Positions 16,254 to 26,265 of a stretch of DNA of 51,295 bases are shown in pieces. Numbering within the stretch: position 1 is the stretch's first letter; every line of letters starts with the position of its first letter. A program made the position numbers and the translations under genes. The stretch lies in contig CAWKGC010000020.1 of NCBI GenBank assembly GCA_963849005.1, forward strand, positions 1 through 51,295, in the 5' to 3' direction. The notes under the pieces are model-generated. The model was not told where the DNA came from. It saw nothing but the letters and a program-made list of their open reading frames with translations, and searched no databases. This DNA is from CAWKGC01 sp963849005. Lineage in GTDB: Bacteria; Pseudomonadota; Gammaproteobacteria; Burkholderiales; Usitatibacteraceae.

Positions 16254-16460
16254 TCAGCCCCCGCCGACCGCGACCACGACTTCCAGCGCATCGCCATCGA
16301 CAAGCTGGGTCTCGGCATAGCGGCTGCGCGGGACGATTTCGCCATTGCGCTCGATAGCCACGCGCTTTCCCTCGTACCCGAGTTCGGCGACCAGCTTCTG
16401 GACGGTGAGGGGCGGCGGGAAGCGCTTCTCGTCGCCGTTGATGCGCAGCGTCAGGCTCAT
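16254..16460 (-). CDS. thiS: Sulfur carrier protein ThiS
   Basis: A 68-residue ubiquitin-fold sulfur carrier whose C-terminal glycine is thiocarboxylated to deliver sulfur to ThiG. MSLTLRINGDEKRF opens the beta-grasp fold, LVAELGYEGKRVAIERNGEI follows, and the protein ends DALEVVVAVGGG with the required terminal Gly-Gly. The start ATG at 16460 precedes thiG directly. Length and ends match the family; no anomaly. Confidence 0.95.
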   Translation of the reverse strand: MSLTLRINGDEKRFPPPLTVQKLVAELGYEGKRVAIERNGEIVPRSRYAETQLVDGDALEVVVAVGGG

Positions 16461-16515
16461 GGGGCGATTTTAACCCCAACTGGAAGCCGGATTTCGCCGG
16501 CGTGCCGGTGCCGCG

Positions 16516-17057
16516 CTACCTTACCCGGCTCAGGACCATTTCGAAGAACGGCGCCCAGGTCTTGCCGTCGCGCGTCATTTCGCCGGTCTCGTTCCACCTC
16601 CCGGCATCGTCGAGACGGATCGTGTAGCGCGCCGCGGCATCGCCGCCCATCTTGAGGTTCCAGACGAAGGCACCGTTCTCGAACGCCGCGTCGGTGACGG
16701 TGAAGTAGCCCTTCCCGGTCTGGGAGACGAAACGGTAGCGCTTGCCGGCCGGGTCCCAGTTGAGCAGCCCCACTGCCTCGTGCGTCACGCGTTCGCTGCC
16801 GCCGGCGCCCTGCCCCGTGCCGCGGCCGCGGATCAGGATGCCGAGCCCGCCCAGCACCGACTCGACGTTTTCCTGCATGGCCGACTCCGAGGCAGGCCCC
16901 GCTCCCATGCGGATCTTCGACGTGCCCTTCCATTCGCCGATCATGAAATCGAGCTTCTTCATCTCGGCGAGTTGCTCGGCTTTCGTCGGGCTTTCGGCCT
17001 GCGCTAGCGACAGGCCGGGCAAGAGCGGGCAAGGAGAAAAGCGAGAGTTTTTTTCAT
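16516..17057 (-). CDS. DUF1579-type secreted protein
   Basis: A protein of about 178 residues with blocks LAEMKKLDFMIGEWKGTSKI, ENVESVLGGLGILIRGRGTG, HEAVGLLNWDPAGKRYRFVS and ETGEMTRDGKTWAPFFEMVL, typical of the DUF1579 lipocalin-like beta-sheet family. The best start is the ATG at 17057 (MKKTLAFLLA), which gives a signal peptide; one base shift near 17030 joins it to PGLSLAQAES. Without this the frame would begin with an unlikely hydrophilic stretch. Exported, function unknown. A run of six small hairpins lies directly upstream, between it and the LytTR regulator gene. Confidence 0.75.
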
Positions 17058-17066
17058 TTTGTCCTT

Positions 17067-17185
17067 TCACCCCGTATTTCCGGGTTCACGGTTCTTTCGG
17101 GCCTTATCCCGGCTTTTGTCGCCGCCGGGATTCACGCCCTTTCGGGCGATCACCCCGGACTCCCGGGTCACGGCCCCTTCGGGCC
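17067..17185. repeat. Array of six small hairpins with TCAC linkers
   Basis: Plus-strand order: TCAC, CCCGTATTTCCGGG (17071-17084), TTCAC, GGTTCTTTCGGGCC (17090-17103), TT, an 8-pair hairpin ATCCCGGC/GCCGGGAT (17106-17131), TCAC, GCCCTTTCGGGC (17136-17147), GATCAC, CCCGGACTCCCGGG (17154-17167), TCAC, GGCCCCTTCGGGCC (17172-17185). Four stems are perfect; modules 1 and 2 are imperfect. Each linker reads GTGA on the transcribed (minus) strand. The array begins immediately after the stop of the LytTR gene and ends before the DUF1579 start. Function unknown. Confidence 0.7.
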
Positions 17186-17951
17186 TTACATTTGTTTGAA
17201 AAGGTGGGAATAGGCGCGCGACACGGGCAGCTCCGCCTTCATGTCCTTCAGCTTCACGAAAGTGCGCCCGCCGAGGTCGCGGCGCGTCGAGGCGACGCGG
17301 CCCATGTTGATGATGGTCGAGCGGTGGATCTGCCAGAAGTCTTCCGGGTTCAATTGCTGGGCGAGTTCGGCGAGCGACAGTGCGGATCAGCGACTCGCCC
17401 TCGGCGGTGATGACGCAGGTGTACTTGTCCTGCGCCTGGAAATACATCACGTCCTGGACCGCGATCTGCTGCACTTCCTCGCCCTTCAGCGCACGCACCC
17501 AGCGCAGGAATCCCGCGCCCGTCCCGGGCAGGACTTTCGCAAGTTTGCGCAGCGCCTCGTCCAGCCCTTCGGGCCTTTCCTTTGCTGCGAGCTTGGCCTT
17601 CAGGCGCTCGATCGCGCGGGCGAGGCGATCGTCGGTGACCGGCTTGAGGATGTAGTCCACCGCGTCGCGGTCGAAGGCCTCGACCGCATACTGGTCGTAG
17701 GCCGTGACGAACACCACGTGCGTCGGCGTGTCGATGCGCGCGGCGAGCTCCAGCCCGGTAAGCCCCGGCATGCGGATATCGAGGAAGGCGATCTCGGGCT
17801 CCTCGTCGCGGATGGCGGAAAGCGCTTCGAGGCCGTTCTTCGCGACCGGCAGCAGCGCGAGCTCCGGCCAGAGCGCGGCGAGCCGCGCGCGCAGGTACTC
17901 GGCCAGCGCCGGCTCGTCGTCGGCGATCAGCGCGCGCGGCGTTCCGCTCAC
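17186..17951 (-). CDS. LytTR-family response regulator
   Basis: Receiver plus LytTR DNA-binding domain, about 254 residues. Receiver: RALIADDEPALAEYLRARLA (acidic pair), phospho-Asp in EIAFLDIRMPGLTGLELA, Thr/Lys in HVVFVTAYDQYAVEAFD and DYILKPVTDDRLARAIERL. LytTR part: FLRWVRALKGEEVQQIAVQD, VMYFQAQDKYTCVITAEGES and, after a one-base shift near 17385, SLAELAQQLNPEDFWQIHRS, IINMGRV, HLFKQM, with TAA at 17186. It overlaps the LytS gene start-to-stop by 4 bases, so they form a two-component operon similar to AlgZ/AlgR-type systems. Targets unknown. Confidence 0.88.
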
Positions 17952-19117
17952 GCCTTGATCCCCGGCAGTTCGATCACGACCATCGTTCCCATGGGCGGAT
18001 TGTCGCGGATCGCGAGCTTCGCGTCATCGCCGTACTGGAGCTTCAGGCGGTCGCGGGCATTGGCGAGCCCGATGCCGCCACTGGTCGTTTCGCTGAAGCC
18101 CACGCCGGTGTCGGCCACCTCGATCACGACGCGCCCGCCGCGCTCGAAGGCGGTGAGCGTGATGGTGCCGCCATCGACCTTCGGCTCCAGCCCGTGGCGC
18201 ACCGCGTTCTCGACGATCGGCTGCAGGAGCAGCGGCGGCAGCTCGAACGACCGCAGCGCCTCGGGGATTTCCATCTTCACCGCGAGGCGATCGCCCATGC
18301 GCACCTGGATCACTTCGAGGTAGCTGGCAACCAGCGCGAAGTCGTCGCCCAGCGTGGTGCGCTCCTCGCGCGTGGCGGCCAGCGAGGCGCGCAGGAAGCG
18401 GATGAAGCTTTCCAGCATGCGCTTGGCCTTGGCCGGATCGGCATCGACGAGGCCCACGACATTGGCAAGCGTGTTGAACAGGAAGTGCGGCTCGATCTGC
18501 GCCTGCAGCGCCTTCAAGTTGGCGAACATCGCCTCGCGCTCGATGTTGGCCAGGCGCAGGCGCGCGCGCTCGAGGGTGGCCTCGGCCAGCGCGCTGCGCT
18601 CGCGGAAGAAGAAGATGATCGTGAGGATGACCGAGATCACCGCGCTGGTCGCCGCGATGCTGACGATCCAGCCCGGGCTGGCGAGCGTCGGCACCACTTC
18701 GATGCCGAGGACCAGCTGGCCGAGCGTGATGCCGATCACGACCCCGACCGTGGTCACGCCGGTGTAGAACGCCGCGATCACGACCGGGCCCCTGGCGCGG
18801 ATCCAGGGCTCGACGGCATTCGAAGTGAAATGGAAGATCAGGTGCAGCGTGTAGCCGATGCAGTTGGCGAAGACGAGGTTGTATCCGAACCACTTCAGGC
18901 CGGGCAGCCTGCCGTTGGCCACGATTGCAATGGCCGCGAAGAAGCAGGCGAACAGGCCGTTCCAGATGAACGTGTAGAGCAGGTCGCGCGCGATGCTGCG
19001 GGGAAACCGCCGGAAGAACGGAAAGAGCTCGAGCGGATGCGCGCCCATCACGCGGCTCTTGATTTCCTGCTCTTCGCCGGCGCTCAGGCCCGCCCTGGTT
19101 TGCATGGTCGAGTCCAT
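17948..19117 (-). CDS. LytS/YehU-type sensor histidine kinase
   Basis: A complete 389-residue inner-membrane kinase. Four to five membrane helices lie between about 45 and 172 (for example LLYTFIWNGLFACFFAAIAI and VVIAAFYTGVTTVGVVIGIT). A short coiled linker with LAEATLERARLRLANIER leads to the His_kinase domain with phospho-acceptor His211 in QIEPHFLFNTLANV. The ATPase has QPIVENAVRHGLEP, EVADTGVGF and GGIGLANARDRLKLQYG. No periplasmic sensor domain, so the signal is likely membrane-borne. Start ATG 19117; an alternative Met lies five codons in. Partner regulator is the next gene. Confidence 0.93.
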   Translation of the reverse strand: MDSTMQTRAGLSAGEEQEIKSRVMGAHPLELFPFFRRFPRSIARDLLYTFIWNGLFACFFAAIAIVANGRLPGLKWFGYNLVFANCIGYTLHLIFHFTSNAVEPWIRARGPVVIAAFYTGVTTVGVVIGITLGQLVLGIEVVPTLASPGWIVSIAATSAVISVILTIIFFFRERSALAEATLERARLRLANIEREAMFANLKALQAQIEPHFLFNTLANVVGLVDADPAKAKRMLESFIRFLRASLAATREERTTLGDDFALVASYLEVIQVRMGDRLAVKMEIPEALRSFELPPLLLQPIVENAVRHGLEPKVDGGTITLTAFERGGRVVIEVADTGVGFSETTSGGIGLANARDRLKLQYGDDAKLAIRDNPPMGTMVVIELPGIKA

Positions 19118-19150
19118 CGTAGCTGTCGCGGCCGGGTTCCGTCCAACGTG

Positions 19151-19432
19151 CTAGCGCGATTCGCGCTCGAGGTATTCGCGGACCTTTCGCTCTTCCCAGT
19201 CCTTGCCGAAGGCGCCGCTGAAGGCGAAGACCGACAAGCCGTGCGCGAGGAGCCCGATGCCCCAGCCGAAGGCTGCCCACTGCACCCAGAAGTGCCCGGG
19301 GCTGGCGACCAGGTTCACGAGGAGCAGGCCGCCGATCACGCAAACGTAGGTCGTCGCGTGCGAATAGAACCCGCGCAGCTTCCTCACGTGGTGGCGGGCT
19401 TCCTCGTAGCGGGGATCGAGGTTCTGGTTCAT
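19151..19432 (-). CDS. 2TM-domain protein
   Basis: A 93-residue protein of the 2TM family: LDPRYEEARHHVRKLRGFYS, then two membrane helices (HATTYVCVIGGLLLVNLVAS and AAFGWGIGLLAHGLSVFAFS), then FGKDWEERKVREYLERES. 2TM domains are often found with LytS/LytTR systems, either fused or adjacent, and this gene lies 33 bases before the LytS gene in the same direction. It may be a third member of the signalling unit. The start ATG at 19432 has AAGGAG upstream. Confidence 0.85.
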   Translation of the reverse strand: MNQNLDPRYEEARHHVRKLRGFYSHATTYVCVIGGLLLVNLVASPGHFWVQWAAFGWGIGLLAHGLSVFAFSGAFGKDWEERKVREYLERESR

Positions 19433-19579
19433 GGCGCGCTCCTTCCTGCGGGGTTTCGATGCCGCCAGACTAGGCGCCGGGGGTCCCGGCGGGGGGCCGA
19501 TTGCGACGAATGGCAGGATCCCGGCGCCAACGGCGCAAAGACGGGGCCGGGCACATCGAGTAAAATCCTCCACCTGTGG

Positions 19580-19653
19580 GCGGGTGTAGCTCAATGGCAG
19601 AGCAGAAGCTTCCCAAGCTTACGACGAGGGTTCGATTCCCTTCACCCGCTCCA
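19580..19653 (+). tRNA. tRNA-Gly (anticodon CCC)
   Basis: GCGGGTG pairs with CACCCGC over seven pairs to form the acceptor; TAGCTCAATGGCAGAGCA is the D arm; the anticodon loop TTCCCAA gives CCC; GAGGGTTCGATTCCCTTC is the T arm; CCA is encoded. Reads GGG glycine codons. It sits on the plus strand 11 bases before the mutY start. Confidence 0.95.
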
Positions 19654-19663
19654 GGCCTCCCCA

Positions 19664-20686
<1,023 letters not shown>

Positions 20687-20695
<9 letters not shown>

Positions 20696-21304
20696 GAGCC
20701 GCTGTTCCTCGAGGAAACGGTAGAGCACCTTCAGGCGGCCCGGCCCGTCGGTGAGTTCGAGCAGGCGCTGCTTCACATCCGGCCTGAGCGGCAGGATCTC
20801 GGTGAGGCGGAAGCCGACCCAGCTCACCTCGTCGTAGCGCAACGGCTCGGCGAACTGGCCGGCGCCGACCGCCGCCACGACCTTCTTCAGGAACGCCACG
20901 CAGGCTTCGAGGTCGTCGGATGCGGCAGGCGGCTCGGTGAAGCGCTCGATCTCGCCGATGATGAGTCCGTTGGATTGCGTCTCCGTGGATTCCAGCCGGA
21001 AGCGCTCACCGCCTTCGACCCGCACCTTGAGCACGCCCAGCTGCTCCATGTCCCACTCGACGATTTTCGCCAGCGTGCCGACGCGCTCGGGCACCGCCGG
21101 CGCCCCGACCTCATGGCCTTCCTTGATGAGGCAGATGCCGAACGACAGCCCCTGCTTGAGGCAGCCCTTGGCCATGTCCATGTAGCGCTGCTCGAAGATC
21201 TTGAGCGGCAGCAGTGCCCCTGGAAAGAGCACGGTGCCCAGCGGAAAGATCGGCAGGCGCTCGACGCGCTTCGCACCCTTGCCGAGCAGGCCGAAGAGCG
21301 CCAT
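20687..21304 (-). CDS. LON substrate-binding-domain protein
   Basis: A stand-alone LON N-terminal domain of 205 residues without protease: VERLPIFPLGTVLFPGALLP, LKIFEQRYMDMAKGCLKQG, FGICLIKEGHEVGAP, VGTLAKIVEWDMEQLGVLKV, FLKKVVAAVG and KQRLLELTDGPGRLKVLYRF. Start ATG 21304, two bases after the rapZ stop, hence co-transcribed. Its stop overlaps the convergent mutY end by 9 bases. Function of these single-domain proteins is unknown; they are regular neighbours of rapZ in betaproteobacteria. Confidence 0.9.
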
Positions 21305-21305
21305 T

Positions 21306-22163
21306 TCAGGCGAGGTCCGCCCGGTGTTGCGCGAGGTCGCGATGGCGGGCGAGCACCTGGTATTCCACCGCGAGGCGTTCGGCCAGCCGGTCCACGATGT
21401 ACACGGAGCGGTGCTGCCCGCCGGTGCACCCCACCGCGACCGTGATCGAAGTGCGGTGCTCGAGCGCGAACTTGGGCAGCCAGCGCTGCAGGAAGCGCAG
21501 GATCTCCTCGGCAAAGAGCGCGGCCTCGGTCTCGCCCTCGAGGAAGGCGACGACGTCCTTGTCCTTGCCCGTCTGCGCCTTCAGCCCGGGGTCGTAGAAC
21601 GGATTGGGCAGGAATCGCGCGTCGAAAAGGAAGTCCGCCTCCAGCGGCACCCCCTGCTTGAAGCCGAAGGACTCGAGCACCAGCGTGAGGCGCTCGCGTT
21701 CCAGCACGATCAGGTCCTTGACCCGGCTCCTCAGCGCATTGGGCGTGAGCTGGCTGGTGTCGATGTGGTGGCCGAGCTCTGCCACGCCTTCGAGCTGGCG
21801 ACGCTCGTCCTCGATGCACTCCGGAAGCGTGCGGCCGCCCCGCATCAGCGGGTGCAGGCGGCGCGTTTCCGAGAAACGCTTCACCAGGCTTTCGTTGCTG
21901 GAATCGAGGAACAGCAGTTGCAGGTCGGTGCCGCGCGCCTTTTCCGCGGCGACGATGCGTGGCAGCGCCCCCACCGTGCCGGCGCTGCGAACGTCGACGC
22001 TGATCGCCGCGCGCGGCTCGAGCCGCGAATCGAGGAAGCGCACCATCTCCGGGATCAGGTCCGCAGGCAGGTTGTCGATGCAGAAGAAGCCCGCGTCTTC
22101 GAGCGCCTTCAGCGCCACGCTCTTGCCCGAGCCGGAAAGCCCACTGATCAGCGTGAGCTGCAT
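21306..22163 (-). CDS. rapZ: RNase adapter protein RapZ
   Basis: A complete 285-residue RapZ (YvcJ family), a nucleotide- and RNA-binding adapter that in enterobacteria guides RNase E to the small RNA GlmZ. Walker A ISGLSGSGKSVALKALEDAG, FFCIDNLPADLIPEMV, the central FLDSSNESLVKRFSETRRLH, PLMRGGRTLPECIEDER, and the C-terminal domain with FYDPGLKAQTGKD and GCTGGQHRSVYIVDRLAERL. Its ATG (22163) overlaps the TGA of hprK (TGATG). Part of the PTS-Ntr cluster behind rpoN. Confidence 0.97.
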   Translation of the reverse strand: MQLTLISGLSGSGKSVALKALEDAGFFCIDNLPADLIPEMVRFLDSRLEPRAAISVDVRSAGTVGALPRIVAAEKARGTDLQLLFLDSSNESLVKRFSETRRLHPLMRGGRTLPECIEDERRQLEGVAELGHHIDTSQLTPNALRSRVKDLIVLERERLTLVLESFGFKQGVPLEADFLFDARFLPNPFYDPGLKAQTGKDKDVVAFLEGETEAALFAEEILRFLQRWLPKFALEHRTSITVAVGCTGGQHRSVYIVDRLAERLAVEYQVLARHRDLAQHRADLA

Positions 22164-23137
22164 CAGCCTCCCTCCTTGCCCCGGTCCTCGTCCGCGTCGG
22201 CGCGCAGCGCCACGGCCTGCCGGGCGATGAGCTCCTTGGTGGAATCGATGCCCCGCGTGACTGCAGGATGTGGTTGCGCACCGCGGCCTCGACCAGCACC
22301 GCGAGGTTGCGCCCGGCGCGACCACCGGGGTCACCGCCGGGATCGTGCACGCCCAGCACGGACTCGGTGCCGGCGCGGGGCGCGAGGCGGTCACGCGACG
22401 TCGTACTTGCCGTCCACCGGGCTTTCGAGATGCACGATCAGGCGCAGCGTCTTCCTCGGGCGCACCGCCGTCTCGCCGAATATGGAGCGGATGTTGAGGA
22501 TGCCGAGCCCGCGCACCTCGAGGAAGTCGCGCAGCATCGGCGGGCAGCGTCCCGTCACCGTCTCCGGCCCGATCTGCTAGCAGCTCGATCGCGTCGTCCG
22601 CGACCAGCCCGTGGCCGCGCGAGATCAGCTCCAGCGCAAGCTCGCTCTTGCCGATCGCGGGGTCGCCGGTGATCATGACGCCGATGCTCGAGCACGTCGA
22701 GGAACACGCCATGCACCGTCGTCACTCGCGCCAAGCTCGCTCTGCAGGTAGGGGCGCAGGACGTCTGATCACCTGCTGGCTCGGCACGGTGGACGTGAGC
22801 AGCGGCTTGGCGAAACGCGTGGCGGCATGCTCGAGGTAGTCGGGCGCCGCATCGCCGTCGCACACCAGCACGCATACCGTCGACGCCTCGAAGATGCGTG
22901 CGATGGTCTGCTCGCGCGCGTCGGGATCGAGGCCGGCGAGATAGGCGACCTCGCTCTTGCCCATGACCTGCACCAGATCGGGTGGATCAGGTTCAGGTGG
23001 CCGATCAGGCCCACGCCCGGCTGGGTAAGCGCTTCGCCGGTGATCTCGCTTGCGCCGCCCGCGAGGCCCGCCGCCCACGCCAGGCCGAGTCGCTCGCGCC
23101 GCTCGTCAAAGAGCCGCTGAACGCTGAGTCGCGGCAT
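22163..23137 (-). CDS. hprK: HPr kinase/phosphorylase, frameshifted
   Basis: HprK phosphorylates and dephosphorylates a serine of the PTS protein HPr. N-terminal domain: MPRLSVQRLFDERRERLGLA, ITGEALTQPGVGLIGHLNLI, VMGKSEVAYLAGLDPDAREQ, VCVLVCDGDAAPDYLEHAAT. Catalytic domain: GVMITGDPAIGKSELALELI (Walker A), SRGHGLVADDAIELL, and the C-terminal end STKELIARQAVAL with DEDRGKEGG overlapping rapZ. About six single-base shifts lie between 22180 and 23000. Start at 23137 overlaps the end of ptsN by about 30 bases. Normal length near 320 residues after repair. Confidence 0.9.
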
Positions 23138-23595
23138 AGGGCGACCATTCGGTGAGCAGGCGGTATGCGCCCTGCAGGTCCTCGGCGGCGAGCAGCGCTT
23201 CGCGCAGCTGCGCGTCGCTGAACATCTGCGCGAGCTCGGAGAGGATCTGCAGGTGCTGCTCGGTCGCGTGCTCGGGCACCAGCAGCGCGAACACGAGCCG
23301 CACCGGCTGGCCGTCCGGGGACGTCGAACGGGATGCGGCTCTGCGTCCTGACGAACGCGCAGAGCGTCTCCTTCAGGCCCTTGATGCGCCCGTGCGGGAT
23401 CGCCACGCCCTGGCCCAGGCCCGTCGAGCCGAGCTTCTCGCGCGTCGAACAGGCTGTCGAAGACCTGGCTGCGCGCGATCTGCCGCGAGTTCTCGAACAG
23501 CAGGCCCACCTGCTCGAACAGGCGCTTCTTGCTCCCGACATCGAGCTCGATGCAGGACATGCTCGACCGGCAGCAGTGCGGATGATCTGGTTCAT
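23106..23595 (-). CDS. ptsN: PTS-Ntr EIIA protein, frameshifted
   Basis: Nitrogen-PTS regulatory EIIA. Start ATG 23595 (MNQIIRT), then after a shift CIELDVGSKKRLFEQVGLLF, ENSRQIARSQVFDSLF, GLGQGVAIPHGRIKGLKETL with the phospho-acceptor His, RIPFD, and in the next frame RLVFALLVPEHATEQHLQIL and LREALLAAEDLQGAYRLLTE. Shifts near 23555, 23430 and 23320. It regulates K+ uptake and nitrogen/carbon balance in other proteobacteria by its phosphorylation state. Between hpf and hprK as expected for the lineage. Confidence 0.9.
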
Positions 23596-23612
23596 GCGCG
23601 GCCCGGCCGCTG

Positions 23613-23945
23613 CTACTGGTCGGCGTTGATGCGCTTGATGCCGGCGCGCATGGCTGGTATCGCACGTGCTTTTCCTTGTGCTTGATGATCTGGCGGTCGA
23701 GCTTGTCGGTGAGCAGGTCGATCGCCGCATACATGTCCTCGTCCGTGCATTCGCGCGAAGATGTCCTTGCCGCGACACGTGCACGTTGGCCTCGACCTTC
23801 TTCGCGAGCTTTTCCACCGAGAGGATCACGTTCACGTCGATCACGTGGTCGAAATGCCGTGTTGATCCTGCTCCAGCTTGCTGGCGACATAGTCGCGGAT
23901 GGCCTGGGTGATTTCGAGGTGATGTCCGGTGAGGTTGAGGTTCAT
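23613..23945 (-). CDS. hpf: Ribosome hibernation promoting factor, frameshifted
   Basis: Short HPF/YfiA-type protein (about 110 residues) that binds the 30S decoding region and dimerises or silences ribosomes in stationary phase. MNLNLTGHHLEITQAIRDYV, then after shifts HFDHVIDVNVILSVEKLAKK, VEANVHVSRQG, DMYAAIDLLTDKLDRQIIKH and KEKHVRYQP, ending INADQ at the TAG at 23613. Start ATG 23945 has AAAGGAGC upstream. The position right after rpoN is the standard one. Shifts near 23860, 23755 and 23650. Confidence 0.9.
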
Positions 23946-23989
23946 GCGTGCTCCTTTCGGTTAGACGTTCAATCGTATGGTCAGATGAC

Positions 23990-25433
23990 TTACGAAGATT
24001 GACCGGCAGGATCTGCATGCGCCTCGCGGTATTTTGCGACGGTGCGCCGCGCAACCAAGATGCCCTGCTGCGCCAGGATTTCGGAGATCTGGCTGTCGGA
24101 CAGCGGCTTCTTGCCATCCTCCGCGCTGACCAGTTGCTTGATCAGCGCGCGGATCGCGGTGGAGGAGCAGGCGCCGCCGGCGTCGGTGGCGACGTGGCTG
24201 CCGAAGAAATACTTGAGTTCGAAGATGCCGCGCGGGGTGAGCATGAACTTCTGCGTGGTCACGCGCGAGATGGTGGATTCGTGCAGTCCGACGGTCGGCG
24301 ATCTCGCGCAGCACCAGCGGGCGCATGGCGACCTCGCCGTGCTCGAAGAAATGGCGCTGGCGGTCGACGATGGCCTGCGACACGCGCAGGATGGTGTCGA
24401 AGCGCTGCTGCACGTTCTTGATCAGCCAGCGCGCTTCCTGCAACTGGCCGGCCAGCTGCCTGCGCGCTGCTGTCGCGGCTGCGCTGCAGGATGTCGGCGT
24501 ACAGCTGGTTGATGCGCAGCCGCGGCATGGCTTCGCGGTTGAGCGTCGCCGCCACAGCGCGCCTTGACCTTGCGCACCAGCACGTCGGGCACCACGTAGC
24601 GCGTGTCGCCGCTGCCCGAAGGCGCGCCCGGGCTGCGGATCGAGGTGCGACGATCAGGTCGCTGCACGCTCGCGCAGCTCGTCGTCGTCGCAGCGCAGCA
24701 GCCGCTTCAGCTTGGCGAAGTCGCGCGCGGCGAGCAGTTCGAGGTGCTTGCGCGACGAGCTTCAGCGCCAGCTTCGCGGTCCGGCGTGTCGTCGGGCATG
24801 CGTCGCAGTTGCAGCGCCAGGCATTCGCTCAGGTTGCGCGCGCCGACGCCCGGTGGGTCCAGGTGCTGCAGGTGCGCCAGCGCGATCTCCAGCTCGTCGC
24901 GGTCGATTCCGATCTCGGCCGGCAGCAGCGCGGCGATCTCTTCCAGGTCCTGCGCAGGTAGCCGTCCTCGTCGAGCGCGTCGATGAGCAGCGTCGACCAT
25001 CTGCTGGTCGCGCTCGCTGCAGCGCGGTGAGGCTCAGCTGCCCACAGCAGGTGTTCCGCAGGCTCGGCTCGTCGGCGGCGACTGCGTGTAGTCGTCGCCG
25101 TCGTCGTCGTCGCGGCGCGGCGCGGCCGGAAGAGGCTGAATCGGCATCGTCGGCCGAGTCGACCGCGCTTCGTCGTCGGCGGTGCTCTCGCGGTTCGACG
25201 GGCGCCTCGTCGGCGAGGCTCGGATGCGTCTGCGCGGCCCGGGTGCGCTGCGGCTGCTCCGCGCGGCTTCGTCCGGTCTCGTCCTCGCGCTCGAGCAGGG
25301 GATTCTCGTCCAGGAGCGCTCCGATTTCCTGATTGAGCTCCAGCGTCGACAGCTGCAGCAGCCGGATAGACTGCTGCAACTGCGGCGTGAGCGTGAGATG
25401 CTGGGAGAGCTTGAGCTGGAGGCTGTGCTTCAT
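23990..25433 (-). CDS. rpoN: RNA polymerase sigma-54 factor, frameshifted
   Basis: Sigma-54, which directs transcription from -24/-12 promoters with AAA+ activators. Region I is intact: LQLKLSQHLTLTPQLQQSIR, LLQLSTLELNQEIGALLDEN, PLLERE. An acidic linker follows. Core-binding and DNA-binding parts appear in pieces (HLQHLDPPGVGARNLSECLA, VARMAMRPLVLREIAD-type region, KFMLTPRGIFELKYFFGSHV). The C-terminus holds SDSQISEILAQQGILVARRT and the RpoN box ARRTVAKYRE, ending at 23990. Around eight single-base shifts between 24280 and 25150. A sigma-54 promoter match occurs in this window at 32011-32026. Confidence 0.92.
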
Positions 25434-25469
25434 CTGTGAGATACATCCGGGCTGCAGGCGCGGCGGACG

Positions 25470-26263
25470 CTACAGCCTGAAGTGCTCGCCCAGATACACT
25501 TTTCGCACGTCCTCATTATAGATGATTTCCTCCGGCTTGCCGTAGGCGAGCACCGCCCGTCGTTGATGATGTAGGCGCGGTCGCAGATGCCCAGTGTCTC
25601 CCGCACGTTGTGGTCGGTGATGAGCACGCCGATGCCGCGTTCCTTGAGGAAGCGGATGATCTTCTGGATGTCGAGCACGGCGATCGGGTCGACGCCGGCG
25701 AACGGCTCGTCGAGCAGGATGAAGCGCGGATCGGTGGCCAGCGCGCGGGCGATTTCCACGCGGCGCCGTTCGCCGCCGGACAGGCTGATGGCCGGGTTGT
25801 CGCGCAGGTGGGCGATGTGCAGGTCATCGCAGCAGGTCGTCCAGCCGGGATTCGATATCCTCGTCGGGATCGGCCCTGCAGTTCCAGCACGGCCTGGATG
25901 TTCTCGCGCGACGGTGAGTCGCGGAAGATCGACGCTTCCTGCGGCAGGTAGGACAGCCCCAGCCGCGCGCGGCGGTGGATCGGCAGGTGGGTGACGTCCT
26001 GCTCGTCGAGCAGGATGCTCGCCGCCGTCGACCGGCACCAGGCCCACGATCATGTAGAAGCAGGTGGTCTTGCCCGCGCCGTTCGGGCCGAGCAGCCCGA
26101 CCACTTCGCCGCTTTCCACCGTGAGCGAGACATCGTGCACGACGGTGCGCTTGCGATAGCGCTTCTGCAGTCCCTCGGCGCGCAGCACGGCGCCGGCCGG
26201 CGGCTTGACCAGCTGCAATCGTTGTTGCGGTTCTGCAGTGGGACTGTGCGCGGTGGGAGCCAT
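25470..26263 (-). CDS. lptB: LPS export ABC ATPase LptB, frameshifted
   Basis: Cytoplasmic ATPase of the LptB2FGC lipopolysaccharide extractor. An N-terminal extension of about 28 residues precedes VLRAEGLQKRYRKRTVVHDV. Walker A GLLGPNGAGKTTCFYMIVGL, then after shifts AISLSGGERRRVEIARALAT (signature), FILLDEPFAGVDPIAVLDIQ (Walker B) and GVLITDHNVRETLGICDRAY (His switch). The end, EEIIYNEDVRKVYLGEHFRL, stops at 25470. Shifts near 26030, 25910, 25870, 25830 and 25560. It starts two bases after the lptA stop. Confidence 0.93.
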
Positions 26264-26265
26264 GG

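Noticed and set aside
17067..17185. The hairpin array as a CRISPR array
   Set aside because: The units are different palindromes, not identical repeats with unique spacers, and no cas gene is present.
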